The notes under the pieces are model-generated. The model saw only the letters and a list, made by a program, of their open reading frames with translations. It was not told where the DNA came from and did no database searches. The translations under genes were made by a program, and so were the position numbers. A DNA stretch of 64,000 nt from Salvia splendens (taxonomy: Eukaryota > Streptophyta > Magnoliopsida > Lamiales > Lamiaceae): positions 21,607,559-21,671,558 of the forward strand of contig NC_056041.1 in NCBI RefSeq assembly GCF_004379255.2, read 5' to 3'. Of this stretch, positions 1 to 11,466 are shown piece by piece. Numbering within the stretch: position 1 is the stretch's first letter; each line of letters opens with the position of its first letter.

Positions 1-1324
1 CCATTCACTCTTTCATCTCATTCTCTCTATTTCACTTTAAAATGAATCCCGGTGATTTCCCAAGTTTGAATAGTCCGATGTTCGGTGGTGGTGCACGGTG
101 GCCGAGTACAGACCCTGATGAATATCGGCCCTTCGACTCCAACACCCAGTACGATCCCGATTTCAGCATGGATTCGTACGAGCTGTCAGACATGGAGCTG
201 TCTCCCACCCACGCCCCCGCCCACCCCGCGGCCGCGCCTCTGGCTCTGCTGCCGCCGCCGCCTCGGGCTTCGCCACCAAGAAGAAGCGGAACAGGCAAAA
301 AGCCCAAAAGTTGCCGCTTCCGGAGAAGAATGAAGAATTCGTCCCGGGGAGGACGAACTACAACCCGGATGAAACCATTGTCTTGACGAAGTGTTGGATT
401 GATATTTCCGAGGACCCGGTGTTTGCCAACAACCAAAAGCAAATTGCGTACGAGGAGCGCATCGCTGATCGCTACAACGAGGCCAAGCCGACGGCCGCCT
501 ACAAGCAACATAGGGAGCAGCTCCGCAAGCACTGAGATCAGGTGAAGAAGCACGTCTATTTGTTCTCGTCGGAGTACGAGAAGTGCTTGAGCGAGCAGGG
601 CAGCGGCGAGAGTTTGACTGATGTGCGCGATAGAATGCTTGCGTCGTATATTTCATTGTACGGCGATTTCAAGCATTACAACTTCTGGCTCCTCTTGAAG
701 GACAAGCAGAAGTTCCAAGGAGAGATTCTGCACCTATCGGCTGCGGCGAAGAGGACGAAGATGAGACCTCCGATGGACCTCAACCAGCCGATGTACGAGG
801 ATGAGAGTTCCGACACACCGATGTCCTCCCGGCATCCCATTGGCAGCAAGGCTGCCAAGAACAAGGGCAAGGCGAAGGCGACATCCTCACAGGACCCGGC
901 CCCGACCCCGACCCCGACTTCAGCTGCGGGACATGCCTACGTGGAGTTGGTGGCGGCCACCAACCGGAGGACGTTGTTGGACACGCACCATGCCCTCAGG
1001 CAGTGAAGCCGAATACCTCAAGTGGATGATTGATGATTTGCGCCGCAAGTTGGGAATGATGTAGAGAATGCGTTTTTTATATGTAGTGAACTTGTTTTTT
1101 ATTTCTAACTCTTGTAACTTTTTTTTAATTAAGTAATGTAGGAATTGCCTTTAAATCGTGGTGCTTTTTTATTATTTTACATGACATATTTGAAAATATA
1201 AAATTAATTAACAAAACAGTAGTGAAAACTATAGGGCGGACTTTAGGGCGTCCCACTACAGGTGGAAGGGTATGGGGATAGAATGATAATGTGACGGAGC
1301 ATAGGGCACCCATTGTAAATGCTC
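1..1324 (+). mobile_element. PIF/Harbinger element carrying only a SANT-like gene; left end outside the window
   Basis: The right end has the PIF-type terminus (AAATGCTC at 1317-1324) followed by TAA at 1325-1327, a possible TWA target-site copy. The left terminus lies before the window, so the duplication cannot be verified. The only coding content is the broken SANT/Myb-like gene at 42-1064. No transposase lies between that gene and the right terminus, although the missing left part cannot be excluded. Interpretation as a SANT-only element follows from the complete relatives at 28043, 31212, 43803 and 59709. Confidence 0.6.
42..1064 (+). pseudogene. SANT/Myb-like (trihelix-type) transposon partner protein, broken
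   Basis: PIF/Harbinger elements usually encode a SANT/Myb-like DNA-binding protein that helps bring the DDE transposase to the element ends; in plant proteomes such ORFs are often misnamed glutathione S-transferase T3-like. The ATG at 42 opens an acidic, Pro/Ala-rich N-terminus. A frameshift near 265-300 moves the frame to a module containing TNYNPDETIVLTKCWIDISEDP, the first SANT helix with its conserved Trp. At 533-535 TGA stands where TGG is expected (RKH-stop-DQVKKHVYLF). The frame continues through a helical C-terminal part with a Lys-rich stretch (KAAKNKGKAKA). Another frameshift near 1000 precedes the conserved tail AEYLKWMIDDLRRKLGMM. At least three lesions make it non-functional. The assignment to the family is by motif recognition. 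Confidence 0.65.
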
Positions 1325-1667
1325 TAATAAAGTGTCTAATTTTCTATTAATAACATGTTAATAATTTTTTCTTTATTTATTTCTTATTTTTTATGTTGTA
1401 ATAAAACTCTTAATATCTACTCCTATTATCAAAACCAATTTTTGAGGCTAGTCAGTTGCAAAAATTATTAAATACCAGGACTAATGTTATCTCTCTTTTA
1501 ATTGCATTTTTTTTTATAAAAGTTCGACTCGTGACAATGTATCTTGATCCGCTTATATAATATCAAGATTAAATTAGATTACAATAATTAACCACCTCAC
1601 ATTCATCCATAGAACTAATTTACTCACTTTCAACTATATAACTAATTTATTCTTAAAAAAATTATAC

Positions 1668-1895
1668 TCCATCCGTCTCATAAAATATAAATATATGAAA
1701 TAGCACGAGAATTAAGATAAAATTGATAAAGTGAAAGAGAACAAGGGGAAGAGTTGTTAAAGTAGTGTTAGTGGATAGTGAGATCCATATTATTATTATT
1801 AGTCTTTTAATGGTGTAAATAAATTGATGTATAAGAATAATAAATTAATTTTTTTTATAAATAGAAATAGTGATATTTTTATGGAACATGTAAAA
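1668..1895. mobile_element. Stowaway-like MITE, decayed right end
   Basis: It begins with TACTCCATCCGTCTCATAAA, the classic plant Stowaway (Tc1/mariner) terminus, and has the AT-rich interior seen in other copies here, such as GAATTAAGATAAAATTGATAAA. The right end still reads TTTTTATGGAACATG, but the GGACGGAG terminus has decayed. TA target duplications cannot both be seen. It sits between two PIF elements. Confidence 0.55.
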
Positions 1896-1921
1896 AAAAG
1901 CCTGGTATTAGAGCATCTCCA

Positions 1922-2115
1922 ATAACCGGCGTCACCACCGCGACGCCGATTTTTCACCGACGCCGGTTTGACGCCGAACCATTGGAACCGGCGTCGGCGA
2001 AATCGGCGTCAACATCGGCGTCGCCATGCCGATTCCCGCGCTGACGCCGGTTCCGACGCCGATCCTCACGGGCGCCATTGTGCGTTCCGGATCGGCGCCA
2101 AACCGGCGTCGGATT
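1922..2115. repeat. Subterminal array of GGCGTC/GACGCC motifs in the PIF left arm
   Basis: About a dozen copies of GGCGTC or GACGCC occur in both orientations over some 190 bp, forming many short inverted pairs in DNA that is otherwise AT-rich. The same array is kept in the deletion derivative at 32994-33638. By analogy with other DNA transposons these are candidate binding sites for the transposase or its SANT partner; that role is inference. Confidence 0.7.
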
Positions 2116-2143
2116 TAAATTTTTTTTTTGTTTTTCGAAAACA

Positions 2144-2239
2144 CTATATATACGCGCGTTGAACCTCATTTTCATTCGCACCACTTGTTTTAACGAGTAT
2201 TCTCTCTACCTTACTTTCTGTTCAAGATCAATTTAAGAA
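2144..2239 (+). promoter_or_regulatory. Transposase promoter TATA box and 5' leader
   Basis: A TATA-like CTATATATAC at 2144-2153 lies 86 bp before the ATG at 2240. The leader contains TTCATTCGCACC and TTAACGAGT followed by a CT-rich stretch. A strikingly similar TATA plus leader precedes the SANT-type gene of a different element (59893-59984) and survives in the MITE at 33222-33310. Confidence 0.65.
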
Positions 2240-3559
2240 ATGAGTAATGCCGGTGGTAGTGGTGGGGATGCGGATGAGTACGAGCGTATGATGAACGAAG
2301 AGCTAGATGCCTATACGAGCCGTGAGGTTGATCGATGGATGCAGAGTTATATGCAGCCGGCGGCACCTCACCCACGACCAGTTGTCCAACGTCGACAAGT
2401 GGTGCATCGTGATCATGAAGCTGCACATCAGCGCCTGTTCACAGATTACTTCGCAGAGGAGCCGCGTTTTGACGCCAACCATTTCAGGCGTCGTTTTAGG
2501 ATGAGGCGAGACTTATTTATGCGTATTGTTAACGCATTGGAGCAGCGATATCTGTATTTCCGCTTCAGGCACGATGCGGCTGGCAGACCCGGCCACACCC
2601 CTATTCAAAAGTGCACTGCGGCAATCAGGCAGTTGGCCTACGGCACCGCGGCAGACATGTGGGACGAATACCTCCACATCGGTGAGACGACTGCCATCGA
2701 ATGTATGAAGTATTTCTGCCAGGGCGTGATCGAAGTATTCGGTGATCAGTATCTCCGAAAGCCTACCCCCGAAGATTGCCGGAATCTGCTGCGGATGCAC
2801 AGGGATCAGCACGGGTTCCCGGGAATGCTAGGCAGCATAGATTGTATGCATTGGGAATGGAAGAACTGTCCCGCTGCCTGGAAGGGGTTTTACACGACCG
2901 GCTACAAGGGAAAAAATCCCACGATGATCCTCGAGGCCGTGGCTGATTACCGGTTGTGGATTTGGCATGCGTATTTTGGGATAGCCGGTTCGAACAACGA
3001 CCTAAACGTCCTCAACTCATCGCTCCTTTTCAACGAGCAGTGCCAGGGCATCGGTCCGGCCATCAGTTTTGTCGCCAACGGCAACCAGCATGATATGGGC
3101 TATTACTTGGCGGATGGGATATACCCTAGGTGGCCCGTCTTTGTGAAGACGATCCGGTGCGCATCAGATCCGAAGGAGGCCTACTTTGCGACGCGGCAGG
3201 AGTCGGCGCGAAAGGACGTGGAGCGCGCATTTGGTGTGCTTCAAGCTCGATGGGCTGCAGTTAAGGGACCAACGCGTTTGTGGCATGTCGACTGCATTGC
3301 TGATATAATGTACGCCTGTATTATCATGCACAACATGATCGTCGAAGATGAAGGTGTACAACTGACTGATTGGGCCACCGACGATAATGAAGCAGGTCCA
3401 AGCCACGGCGTCACCACCGCCAACGTACGAGGTGGGGTACCGCACGATGAAGAAGCCCTCCTCCAAGAACATGCCGACATGCGTCAGACGGAGGCTCATA
3501 TTCGACTGCAAAAGGATTTAGTTGAAGAGTTGTGGGCGCGGAGGATTGCAAGGCGTTAG
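2240..3559 (+). CDS. PIF/Harbinger-type DDE transposase, intact
   Basis: This 439-residue nuclear protein is expected to cut and join the ends of PIF-type elements at TWA targets. The N-terminal 65 residues are variable and acidic. Residues about 70-180 form a helical DNA-binding region (DYFAEEPRFDANHFRRRFRM, then FMRIVNALEQ and RQLAYGTAADMWDEYL). The catalytic core has D201 in GSIDCMHW, D254 in GSNNDLNVL and E328 in KDVERAFGVLQ, giving a complete DDE triad. It ends in EELWARRIARR. The length fits the family and there is no internal stop or frameshift. The ATG follows a CT-rich leader and TATA box inside a complete element. It is the only intact transposase in the window and may serve related elements in trans. 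Expression is not demonstrable from sequence. Confidence 0.93.
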   Translation: MSNAGGSGGDADEYERMMNEELDAYTSREVDRWMQSYMQPAAPHPRPVVQRRQVVHRDHEAAHQRLFTDYFAEEPRFDANHFRRRFRMRRDLFMRIVNALEQRYLYFRFRHDAAGRPGHTPIQKCTAAIRQLAYGTAADMWDEYLHIGETTAIECMKYFCQGVIEVFGDQYLRKPTPEDCRNLLRMHRDQHGFPGMLGSIDCMHWEWKNCPAAWKGFYTTGYKGKNPTMILEAVADYRLWIWHAYFGIAGSNNDLNVLNSSLLFNEQCQGIGPAISFVANGNQHDMGYYLADGIYPRWPVFVKTIRCASDPKEAYFATRQESARKDVERAFGVLQARWAAVKGPTRLWHVDCIADIMYACIIMHNMIVEDEGVQLTDWATDDNEAGPSHGVTTANVRGGVPHDEEALLQEHADMRQTEAHIRLQKDLVEELWARRIARR

Positions 3560-3894
3560 TTTTTATGCAAATTTATGTAATTTTTTAAATGTAATTTGTT
3601 TAATTATTGTACTTTTTTTTTAAAATTAATGTACTTTTTAAATTTTAATATTATTATTCGAATTTTCCGTATTTGTCTCGTAAATTAAATTTCGTATGTT
3701 GATACGAGTGTAAATTAAATTATATAATTGTTATTAGTGATGTGGATAGGTAGTGTGAAGGCTATGTGAGGGCTATTTGATGTCCAGTTGATGTGGCAAG
3801 CTGATGTGGCATGAGAATTGTAGTGCTGATGATGTGGCAGTATGAAGGCTATTTGATGGCTATTTGACGTCCAGTGCTATTGGAGATGCTCTTA

Positions 3895-6077
3895 ACGAAG
3901 TCGGCATGTGACTCTTGAGAATGACGGCTGGATCTTATCCAATTTATCGGCCAAACAAATAATTGTCGAGCTTTCAATATCATAATAAGAAAGACTAGAT
4001 GACATCACATGGACCATGCATGTATGATAAACCAAAATCAATTTCATACAACTTTGATCACGAATCATATTTGTCTGCCACATCAAGCCTCTTTCCTTTT
4101 TTTAATTCAGCATTATTAGCCCACAACGTCATCAGTGTTGATTTGTCTGCCACGTCACCTCCTATTCAAATTATGGCTTAATCTTCAACTTAAATAATTG
4201 AACATGCATCTGTAAACTTTGGGATTAGATTTCGTTTGGAAGCATCCAACGAACTAGGATATTATGGGAATATTTTATACATAGCGACACTTAAGTTTTG
4301 ACTTTTCTCATATATTTTTCTGCAAAATTCGTTTTTTAATTGGCAAATAAAATAAAATAATTTAGAAAGTTGTATTAAATCTTAAATACTATAAATATAA
4401 AGTTTAGTACTCATTTTAATACTAATTAAAGTTAATAACCAATTTGATACAAACACTATAGTTTAGTAATTATATGACTTTATTCACGAAATTATAATTG
4501 AACTGGAAGGAATTGAATTGAATTTATTTATTCCAAATCCGAAGTTTGGTAAAATAAAATAATTTGATATGAAAATTGAATTTAAAGAATTTATGCACAC
4601 TCACTACACACACTTCACACAAATTACACACAATACATACACTACACACTATACAGAAATACACACAATGCACACTCTACACATATAGTATACACAAAAT
4701 ACACACACTAAACACATTACATATACACTATACACAAAATACACACTATGCACATAATTTTTGTATTTTATTCTAAGTTTTTTTTGTATTACTACACTAT
4801 TCCTACATTGTATACTTGCAAGTAGTTGTATTGTTAATAAATAGTGCATCACATATAAATTATATTTTCCAATTCCCATGTAGGAAGACCGTTTTGACCT
4901 CCAACTGTTGTAATTCCAATCTCTATGAGCCAAAAGAGCCAATAAAATTCTGATGGAGCTATGCTTCATAATAGATGATAAAATCTCATTGTAGCCAATT
5001 TCTTCTCTATGAATAGATCCTTAGCCACTAACCTGACTTAAAAACTCACTTTATTGTTGTTGAAAGCCTACATCTTCTTGAATATTCATTTACAACCAAT
5101 AGTTTTCTAATTGTTAGGCCCAAAAACTAAAATCCAAGCCTAATTATGAAAATTCTTCCAATCAATTCTATACAATTCTAATTCCAATTGAATTTGTTAG
5201 AATTTTAATTCCAATTCAACTGCAATTTCGAATATAAAACGAACCTTAAGAAAATTTCCATTACAACTCGCAATTCGTAAATGTTTTTACTGTAAATTAT
5301 AAACCATACCTCAACTGAATATCATATTTTCTTTCTTTCCACATTCTTATAAATTTTGAAGGTAAAGCGACTTGGATCTTATGTCACATTCGGATTCTAT
5401 GACCACAATAAATAGTTAAAACGCATTTGGAGATACTTATACTATTTTATCTTATTTTATTAGATTTTTCTATAATTTTTTGTCTCGTTGCAATTTATTT
5501 TATTAGGTCTTATACATTTTATTAAGAGGTATTTTGTTGGATTTGTGTTTAATGGACTTCAAAATATAATTAACATTTAATTCTTGTATTAGTTAATTCT
5601 TTTATATGGTTATTTATAATTAATTCAGTTGTAACATCAATTTAAGAATTATTGACAACATAAAAAATTTATAAGTTGATAAAAGAGAAAATCAATTAAT
5701 TATCTTCTTTGGGACATGGAGAACATCTTTAAGCAAACGAGTGTACGTATATTTATGGGCTATGGGTAGGTAGAAGTCAATTTTGTTTCCTAATTAAAGT
5801 CGACAAATATATATTTTTTGAGATGATAAGATTAAACTTGATCATTAAACTATAGTTATACCATTATTTAATATATTATATAGTCTCTATCTTTCTCCTT
5901 TGAACAAACAGCTAAGATCACATGGCTGAGTATCAAGTTGTGATCCTAAATACAACCTAAGGTCTAATTCTGCCCACGTCACTTTCATGTGTAAAACTAG
6001 TAGTTGCACATATATTATTGAGTGTTCACAACATAAGGAACAGTCAGGCCGCCGTCATAAAAAACTTGTTCGTCTGG
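3895..6077. other. Intergenic AT-rich stretch without a recognised gene
   Basis: I see no coding sequence. It holds a low-complexity ACAC/TACAC-rich stretch at about 4590-4755. A weak inverted similarity exists between sequence near 4500-4535 (TTGAACTGGAAGGAATTGAA) and near 5165-5225 (AATTCCAATTCAACT). That may be a decayed MITE, but no target duplication is visible. Confidence 0.5.
4590..4755. repeat. CA-rich low-complexity tract
   Basis: Irregular repeats of ACACTACACAC and TACACACAATACAC run for about 165 bp. The open frame across it encodes only a Thr/His/Leu-rich repeat and is not a credible gene. Confidence 0.75.
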
Positions 6078-6082
6078 TTATC

Positions 6083-9059
6083 TATAGCATCCCGAAATTT
6101 TGCGACTTTTATTTCTATTAATGTGGATATTGAATGGAAATTTCCCTTATGAAATTTGATTTTTTATGAGTTTGAGTTAACGATGTGAAACTAATTGTTG
6201 AGAGTTATGTGGAATAATATGATATGTTTCCAATGCATGAATTAAATTAAATGGGATCATGCATATATTTCTGGCCATTTTATTTGGAATTTTCGGCCCT
6301 CCTATCCATTGGAAACAATATTTTCTTTCTTGGATTTAACTAATTATTTTGGGATATTTATCCAAATTAAATCCACACCAACTTATCCCCATGTTATTCT
6401 ACATAAAATTTTGACCTCTTGCCCACTTCTGGGCATTTTCGAAATCTTCTATTAATTAGGAGAATGAATTATTTTGTAGATTTAATTGGTACTTTATTTA
6501 TTTCCTTCTTTGAATCCAAAATCCAATTGAATCTCTCCATATCCTATTTCAATTAGGATTTGACTCCTTCCTTCCTTAAAACCTCATAATTTTCGCCCAT
6601 ATGCCTTTCAATTACTTGTGAGATTAATTTATTTGTTACCTATTTTGTGTGAGTCTTTTCCTACAAGAAATTACCAAATTTAAATCTTATTCCTATTTGA
6701 TTTGAGGATTTAAGTATTTTTCCTTGATTTCTCCCATTATACATGCCCCTTCCCCACTTGGAGATGCTTGAATTATTTTGTTACCTTATTTATGGGATAT
6801 TCAATATCCTTTTACCTATTTTGTGAGTATCTTTCTCTCCAAGTAAATACCAAATCAATATCTATGCCAATTAAAGGGCATTATTTTTGAAACCCCCCTT
6901 CAATACACGCCTATTTTGCTAAAATTGTGGGATTTATTCATTGACATTTATATTATTCTCCCACAATTTAATTATTTTATTTTAAGTGTGGAATTAATCC
7001 TTGAGTATAAGAAAAAGAAAAGCTCTAACCCTACTCTACATAATACATGCCTCTTTTCCTCCCTCTCCTCCCACACGTTTTTTTCCCTCTCCCCTCTCTC
7101 CCAAGTGCTCCAAATCAATCCTTCATTGTTGCTTCGATTTGGAGTTGGAAACTCAAGATCCGTTCGCACCAATTGTCTTTTCTACCGATTATTTTCAAGA
7201 GAAAGGTATAATTTTTGATCCACCTTTCCCCTTCTTATCATTGAATCCATGATTTTAAACTTCATGCATATAGTGAGTGAATAATCGTAAATCTAAGAAT
7301 TTAATTGGTTGGAAAGGATGGTTGCGCAAGAATGTTTGTGTGTGTGCGTGTATGTACGTGGGTGTGTGAGTGTGTGAATGAATCATTGGTGAATGTTATG
7401 TGTGATTAGGAAAGCATGGTGGTAATCTCGTTTTTGAAGCATGAATATGTGTTTGAAGCGTGAATACGTATGTGTGAATGTATGATAGACGAACTAAGGT
7501 TTGTGAATGTTGAACATGAAAACTGTTGTGTTCGGACAGTAGGTTCCGACGAGTTTTTGACTAATCACACGATCTTATTTTGACTTGAATTTTTAACTGG
7601 ATGAAGTTTTAGATGTCTTCTGTGTAGTGTCAAAATTTCAGCTTCTTTTGATGACAGATGAATTTATAGCGAATTTTTCAATTGAACTGCGTAGTCCTGC
7701 CAGAAATTGTGTTCCGACCAGTGAGTTTCGTTTTTGTTTTGATTGCTCAAAAGATATGATTTTGGTGTGAAATTTTAACTGGTTGAACCTTGATGTATCT
7801 ACTGGGTGGTGACCAAATTTTAGCTTCATATGATATCGGACGGAATTTTAATGATTTTTACAAAAAGACTGCGATATTCTGCCAGATTCTGGTTTTGTTG
7901 AAATAAGCTTTGTTGATAAGTTTTGAGTGAATTACATGATACATGTGTGAATAAGGAACGTATCCTATGATGTGGCTATGTGTTGCACGTTGTTGTATGC
8001 TAGAGTGTTCGTTTCGTTTATGTTGGTGAACGTTTGGGATGGGCAATATGAGAAAAACGATGAAAGGAACGATAGGGCATACATGAAGAATGTATTGATG
8101 GAAAGACTGATCGTGTTATGGTGTTGACAAGGGTTGTTCTGCTTACGTGGGTACCAAGAGCAAGGGTCGCATTAAAGTTGTGAATTGTGTGTATAAGCAA
8201 GCGAGGTGGGCTTTCTTCTACTAAACTCTTTTATGCTTTCAAAAGTATGATACGGTGTTACAAGGGTGGTTTAAAGTGTTATATCATGCCATGATTGTTT
8301 TGATGTTGAGATTGTTGTCTGATGCCTAGTTCGTTTGAGCTTGCTCCGTTAGGCTTTAGGTCGGTGTTAAACGAATTCGGGTCTGAGTAGGGCCTCAAAC
8401 CCTATTAGGCTGTGTACACTGGTGGGATCGGGAGCCGTCCTTGCTAGTCGGCCGGTCTCGTGGGCGAATAGTGTGGCCACACTTTCGTCGCACTATGGTA
8501 AGATGATGTGATTGTTTGATTGATGAGAAAGTGGGGAGATTGTTTTGACTGGCCAGTCTATGAAACTGTTTTTTTTGTGATACTCGATGATATTTATTTT
8601 CTAAATGTAAAAATTCGAGTTCACTATGGTATGGGTGACATAACTTTTATCAACTATTTTGGCGTGTGCCCACTGAGTATATCAAGTACTCAGCCCTGCA
8701 TGTGTTTTCCCTATGTGCAGGTTGAGCAGGATGTTGCGCCGGATGTTGAGTCGAGCCTTTAGGTTTCCCGGATGCGTCGTGTCTTCATACATGGGCGTCA
8801 TCCTATGAATCTCTCTAGATACTTGATTTCCGCTGCCTTGTTGAAATTGCTTTCCTTCTAAAAGTCTTTCGTTTTTCCCCACACTATGTTAAGACATTAT
8901 TTACCTTGAGACATTAATTCGTTGTTTAACTATTCGATAGACCAAAATATTTCTTTTGGAAATTTATTTGAGGTTTCATAATAAATGTCGACCTTTATTG
9001 TTTTTCTCATAGTCACGATTTCCCCGTCTTTACTATCCTTAGTGAGTGCGGGTGTGACA
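6083..9059. mobile_element. Solo LTR, probably Ty3/gypsy (2977 bp)
   Basis: The left edge TATAGCATCCCGAAATTTTG matches the common gypsy LTR start TGTAGCATCCCG with one change. The right edge is GTGCGGGTGTGACA. Flanks are TTATC (6078-6082) and TCATC (9060-9064), a 5-bp duplication with one mismatch. A segment near 8660-8745 (ACTGAGTATATCAAGTACTC, then AGGTTGAGCAGGATG) is typical of long gypsy LTRs, perhaps the Tekay lineage. No primer-binding site, gag or pol adjoins it, so it is a solo LTR left by LTR-LTR recombination. The short ORFs inside are not credible genes. Confidence 0.75.
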
Positions 9060-9064
9060 TCATC

Positions 9065-10270
9065 ACAGTTACACAAATTTTATCCGTCTAGTCATTATAG
9101 TCACAAAAACTTGTCCAGTCGAGCCACAGCCATGCCTCACATTATTTTTAATTGTTGATGTAATTTAATTGGACTAAAATAAAATAAATAGTATAATTAT
9201 ATATTATGCGTATATTACATATTTGGGTTGATCGAAAGACTAGCAATGAAAATGAGTTTCAATCTTCCATCATAAGACACGGGAGGTATTGAGCTCATAT
9301 AAAAACAAAAAAGAATACATATAATTTTGTAGCATTTGAAATAAATTGAATAATTAATTCAACTTTGGAAAGAGAATAACCATCAATACATTATTATACT
9401 TCGAGCCTAATTATCTATCGTATCACTCTATCCATCATTAAGTCTCATTTGTTTTTTCGTCGGTATGTCAATAAATTTCTCGTTTTGCTTTACTCTTTTT
9501 AGCAAATGAATTTCACATTCCATTCCCTCAACTTATTCATATTTTATTATAAAATCAGGATCCGCATTCTATTAACTACTTTCTCCACTTTCTTTTATAT
9601 AATTAAATAACTTTTTAAAATTCTCCATTGATTAAAAGTAACATATTTAATGACGGATATATGGAGTATGATCAATGAGGACTTCTCACTCAAATCAAAT
9701 TTCTACTTGAGATATTTGAATTGAGAACAAGGAACTGAAAAATAAATTCTCCCTCCGTCCTAAGAATTAAGTCATACTCCTGCAATCATGATTAAAATTT
9801 AGAACAATTATTGGTGGATGATGTATAGATTCACACATAATGATACCAAATGAGTTATTGGTGAGTAACAAAAATATCAGCTCTTAACAACACAGTATAC
9901 ATGTGCTTTTTTCCAAGGAAGAAGTTTGAGAATAAAAGTATTAATCAAGTCAACAAGATACAAATGCAAAACTGAACACTCAATGAACAAGGAAACAAAC
10001 TACAGTCACTATGTTCATACGACTTCAGATTTCAGACAATAAGCAGGATAACCATATGGAGTTCACGTGAATCACCTCCTAATTTTGATGCAAACAAGCT
10101 AATTTTCGCACCACGCGTGTATTACAAGCATCTATTTATAATTGATATTTTCTCAATCCACCATTTAAATAGGGGTGAGGATGCTTTGTTGTGCTACAAT
10201 ACGGTGTAGCACAACTGCCCCTGCTATTTCTCAATAAAAAAATAAAATAAATCTATACTACCTGTATCCT
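9065..10270. other. Intergenic, no gene seen
   Basis: AT-rich sequence. A half Stowaway-like end (TCTCCCTCCGTCCTAAG) is visible near 9750-9770, without a matching partner. The segment near 10170-10215 carries the short inverted motif GTGCTAC/GTAGCAC. Nothing coding is supported. Confidence 0.5.
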
Positions 10271-10279
10271 CCATTAATT

Positions 10280-10655
10280 GAGTTTTTCGGATGCTTGGGA
10301 GACTCTACTATTACAATAACAAAAATATACCCAATTTGTTATTTCTTCCATCTATGGGAAAATCGTCATCCATATTGGCGTCTTATTAAGTAAAAACGCC
10401 TACTTGGTTGGCGTTTTACAATTTCTTTTGATTTTATGTAAATACAGTATATATTGTAAAACGCCCACTTGGTTGGCGTCTTTAAGTAAAAAACGCCTAT
10501 TGTGCTGGCGTTTTAAAGCAAATTTCGGATAAAATAAATCCTTATTTATAATTTATAAACGCCGATCTCGTTGGCGTCTTTAGAAGATTTAAAAAAAACT
10601 AAAATCAGAAATGCCAATGACATTGGCATTTTTTTACAGATTGAATTATATCGGA
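10280..10655. repeat. MULE left terminal inverted repeat
   Basis: This arm pairs with 16390-16775 in inverted orientation. It contains repeated quasi-palindromes of the form AAAACGCC, about 8 bases, then GGCGTTTT (for example ACGCCTACTTGGTTGGCGT near 10395-10415, with others near 10460, 10490, 10560 and 10620). Each could form a small hairpin in single strands. Confidence 0.85.
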
Positions 10656-11466
10656 TTCTCCTTCCCCAAAGCGCGAAACCCACACACAACACACACAACA
10701 GCGGCGGCTTCTCGGTGATTTCGGCCTCCCTCCATCAATTGCATCAACAAGGAGTGAATCGGTGCCATTCTTTCGCATATTTGATATATTTTTCGGTTAG
10801 TATGCTTATTTTTTACAATATTAGAGTAATTGTTTGGTAGTTATTTAGGGTTTGTAATGGGTTGTAAATTGAGTTTAAATTTGGTGTTGCATTATTATTT
10901 AGCGTAGTGGCTTGTTTGAATGGCATTATTGTTCATTAATAGTTGAGATATTGGTGTTTAGTTATGGTATAAATTTGATTAAAAACCAAACCAGGTAGTG
11001 TTGTTCTAGCTTAAAAATTGGGCAACTTGATTGTGTAGGTGAATTGTGAATGTTGTGTAGGTGGAAAATTATGATCTTGGGTTTAAATTTGAGGTGATTA
11101 GATGGTTATATAGGCTACTTTGACAGCTGATTGCTAATTAGTTTCTTTAGTTGCTAATTCGTACAGTTTTTTTTATTTTGGCTTTTAATTCTATAATATC
11201 TATGATGCTGATGCATCATTGTTGAGGTTGTTATCAATATAAACCTCTTGAGTGATTGCATAGTGTTACCTTTTGAGATTTTCTTGAACACTTTTTTAGT
11301 ACATTATGTTTATGTGAGAATCATGCAAATTGGCAGACACAAGCTATTGTGCATTATCTGATATTGGTGCTCCATTTTGTGATATTGGGTTGAATAGTAT
11401 CCAATTATTGAAATTGTTTAGGTTTGTATTGTTTAATTTGAATTGTGAATGTTGTGTAGGTAAATT

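Larger units (their letters stand above)
1911..3891 (+). mobile_element. Complete PIF/Harbinger element, transposase only (1981 bp)
   Basis: The terminal inverted repeats are GAGCATCTCCAATA at the left and its complement at the right, flanked by perfect TTA target duplications at 1908-1910 and 3892-3894. The left arm is a dense array of GGCGTC/GACGCC motifs; the right arm has repeated GATGTGGCA-type motifs. The only ORF is an intact DDE transposase at 2240-3559. There is no SANT/Myb-like ORF, although PIF/Harbinger transposition normally needs one, so the partner would have to be supplied in trans. Perfect TSDs and an open ORF suggest a fairly recent insertion. Confidence 0.92.

Noticed and set aside
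4576..4969. Open frames across the CA-rich tract
   Set aside because: Low-complexity translation (Thr/His/Leu on one strand, Val/Cys/Tyr on the other) with no motif.
6083..9059. A small host gene at 6916-7252 or 8520-8762
   Set aside because: These frames lie inside a solo LTR and lack introns, motifs or conserved starts.
10380..10640. Regularly spaced short palindromes resembling a CRISPR array
   Set aside because: Plant nuclear DNA, unequal spacing, diverged repeats, and inverted duplication at the other end of a MULE with a 9-bp TSD; they belong to the transposon TIR.
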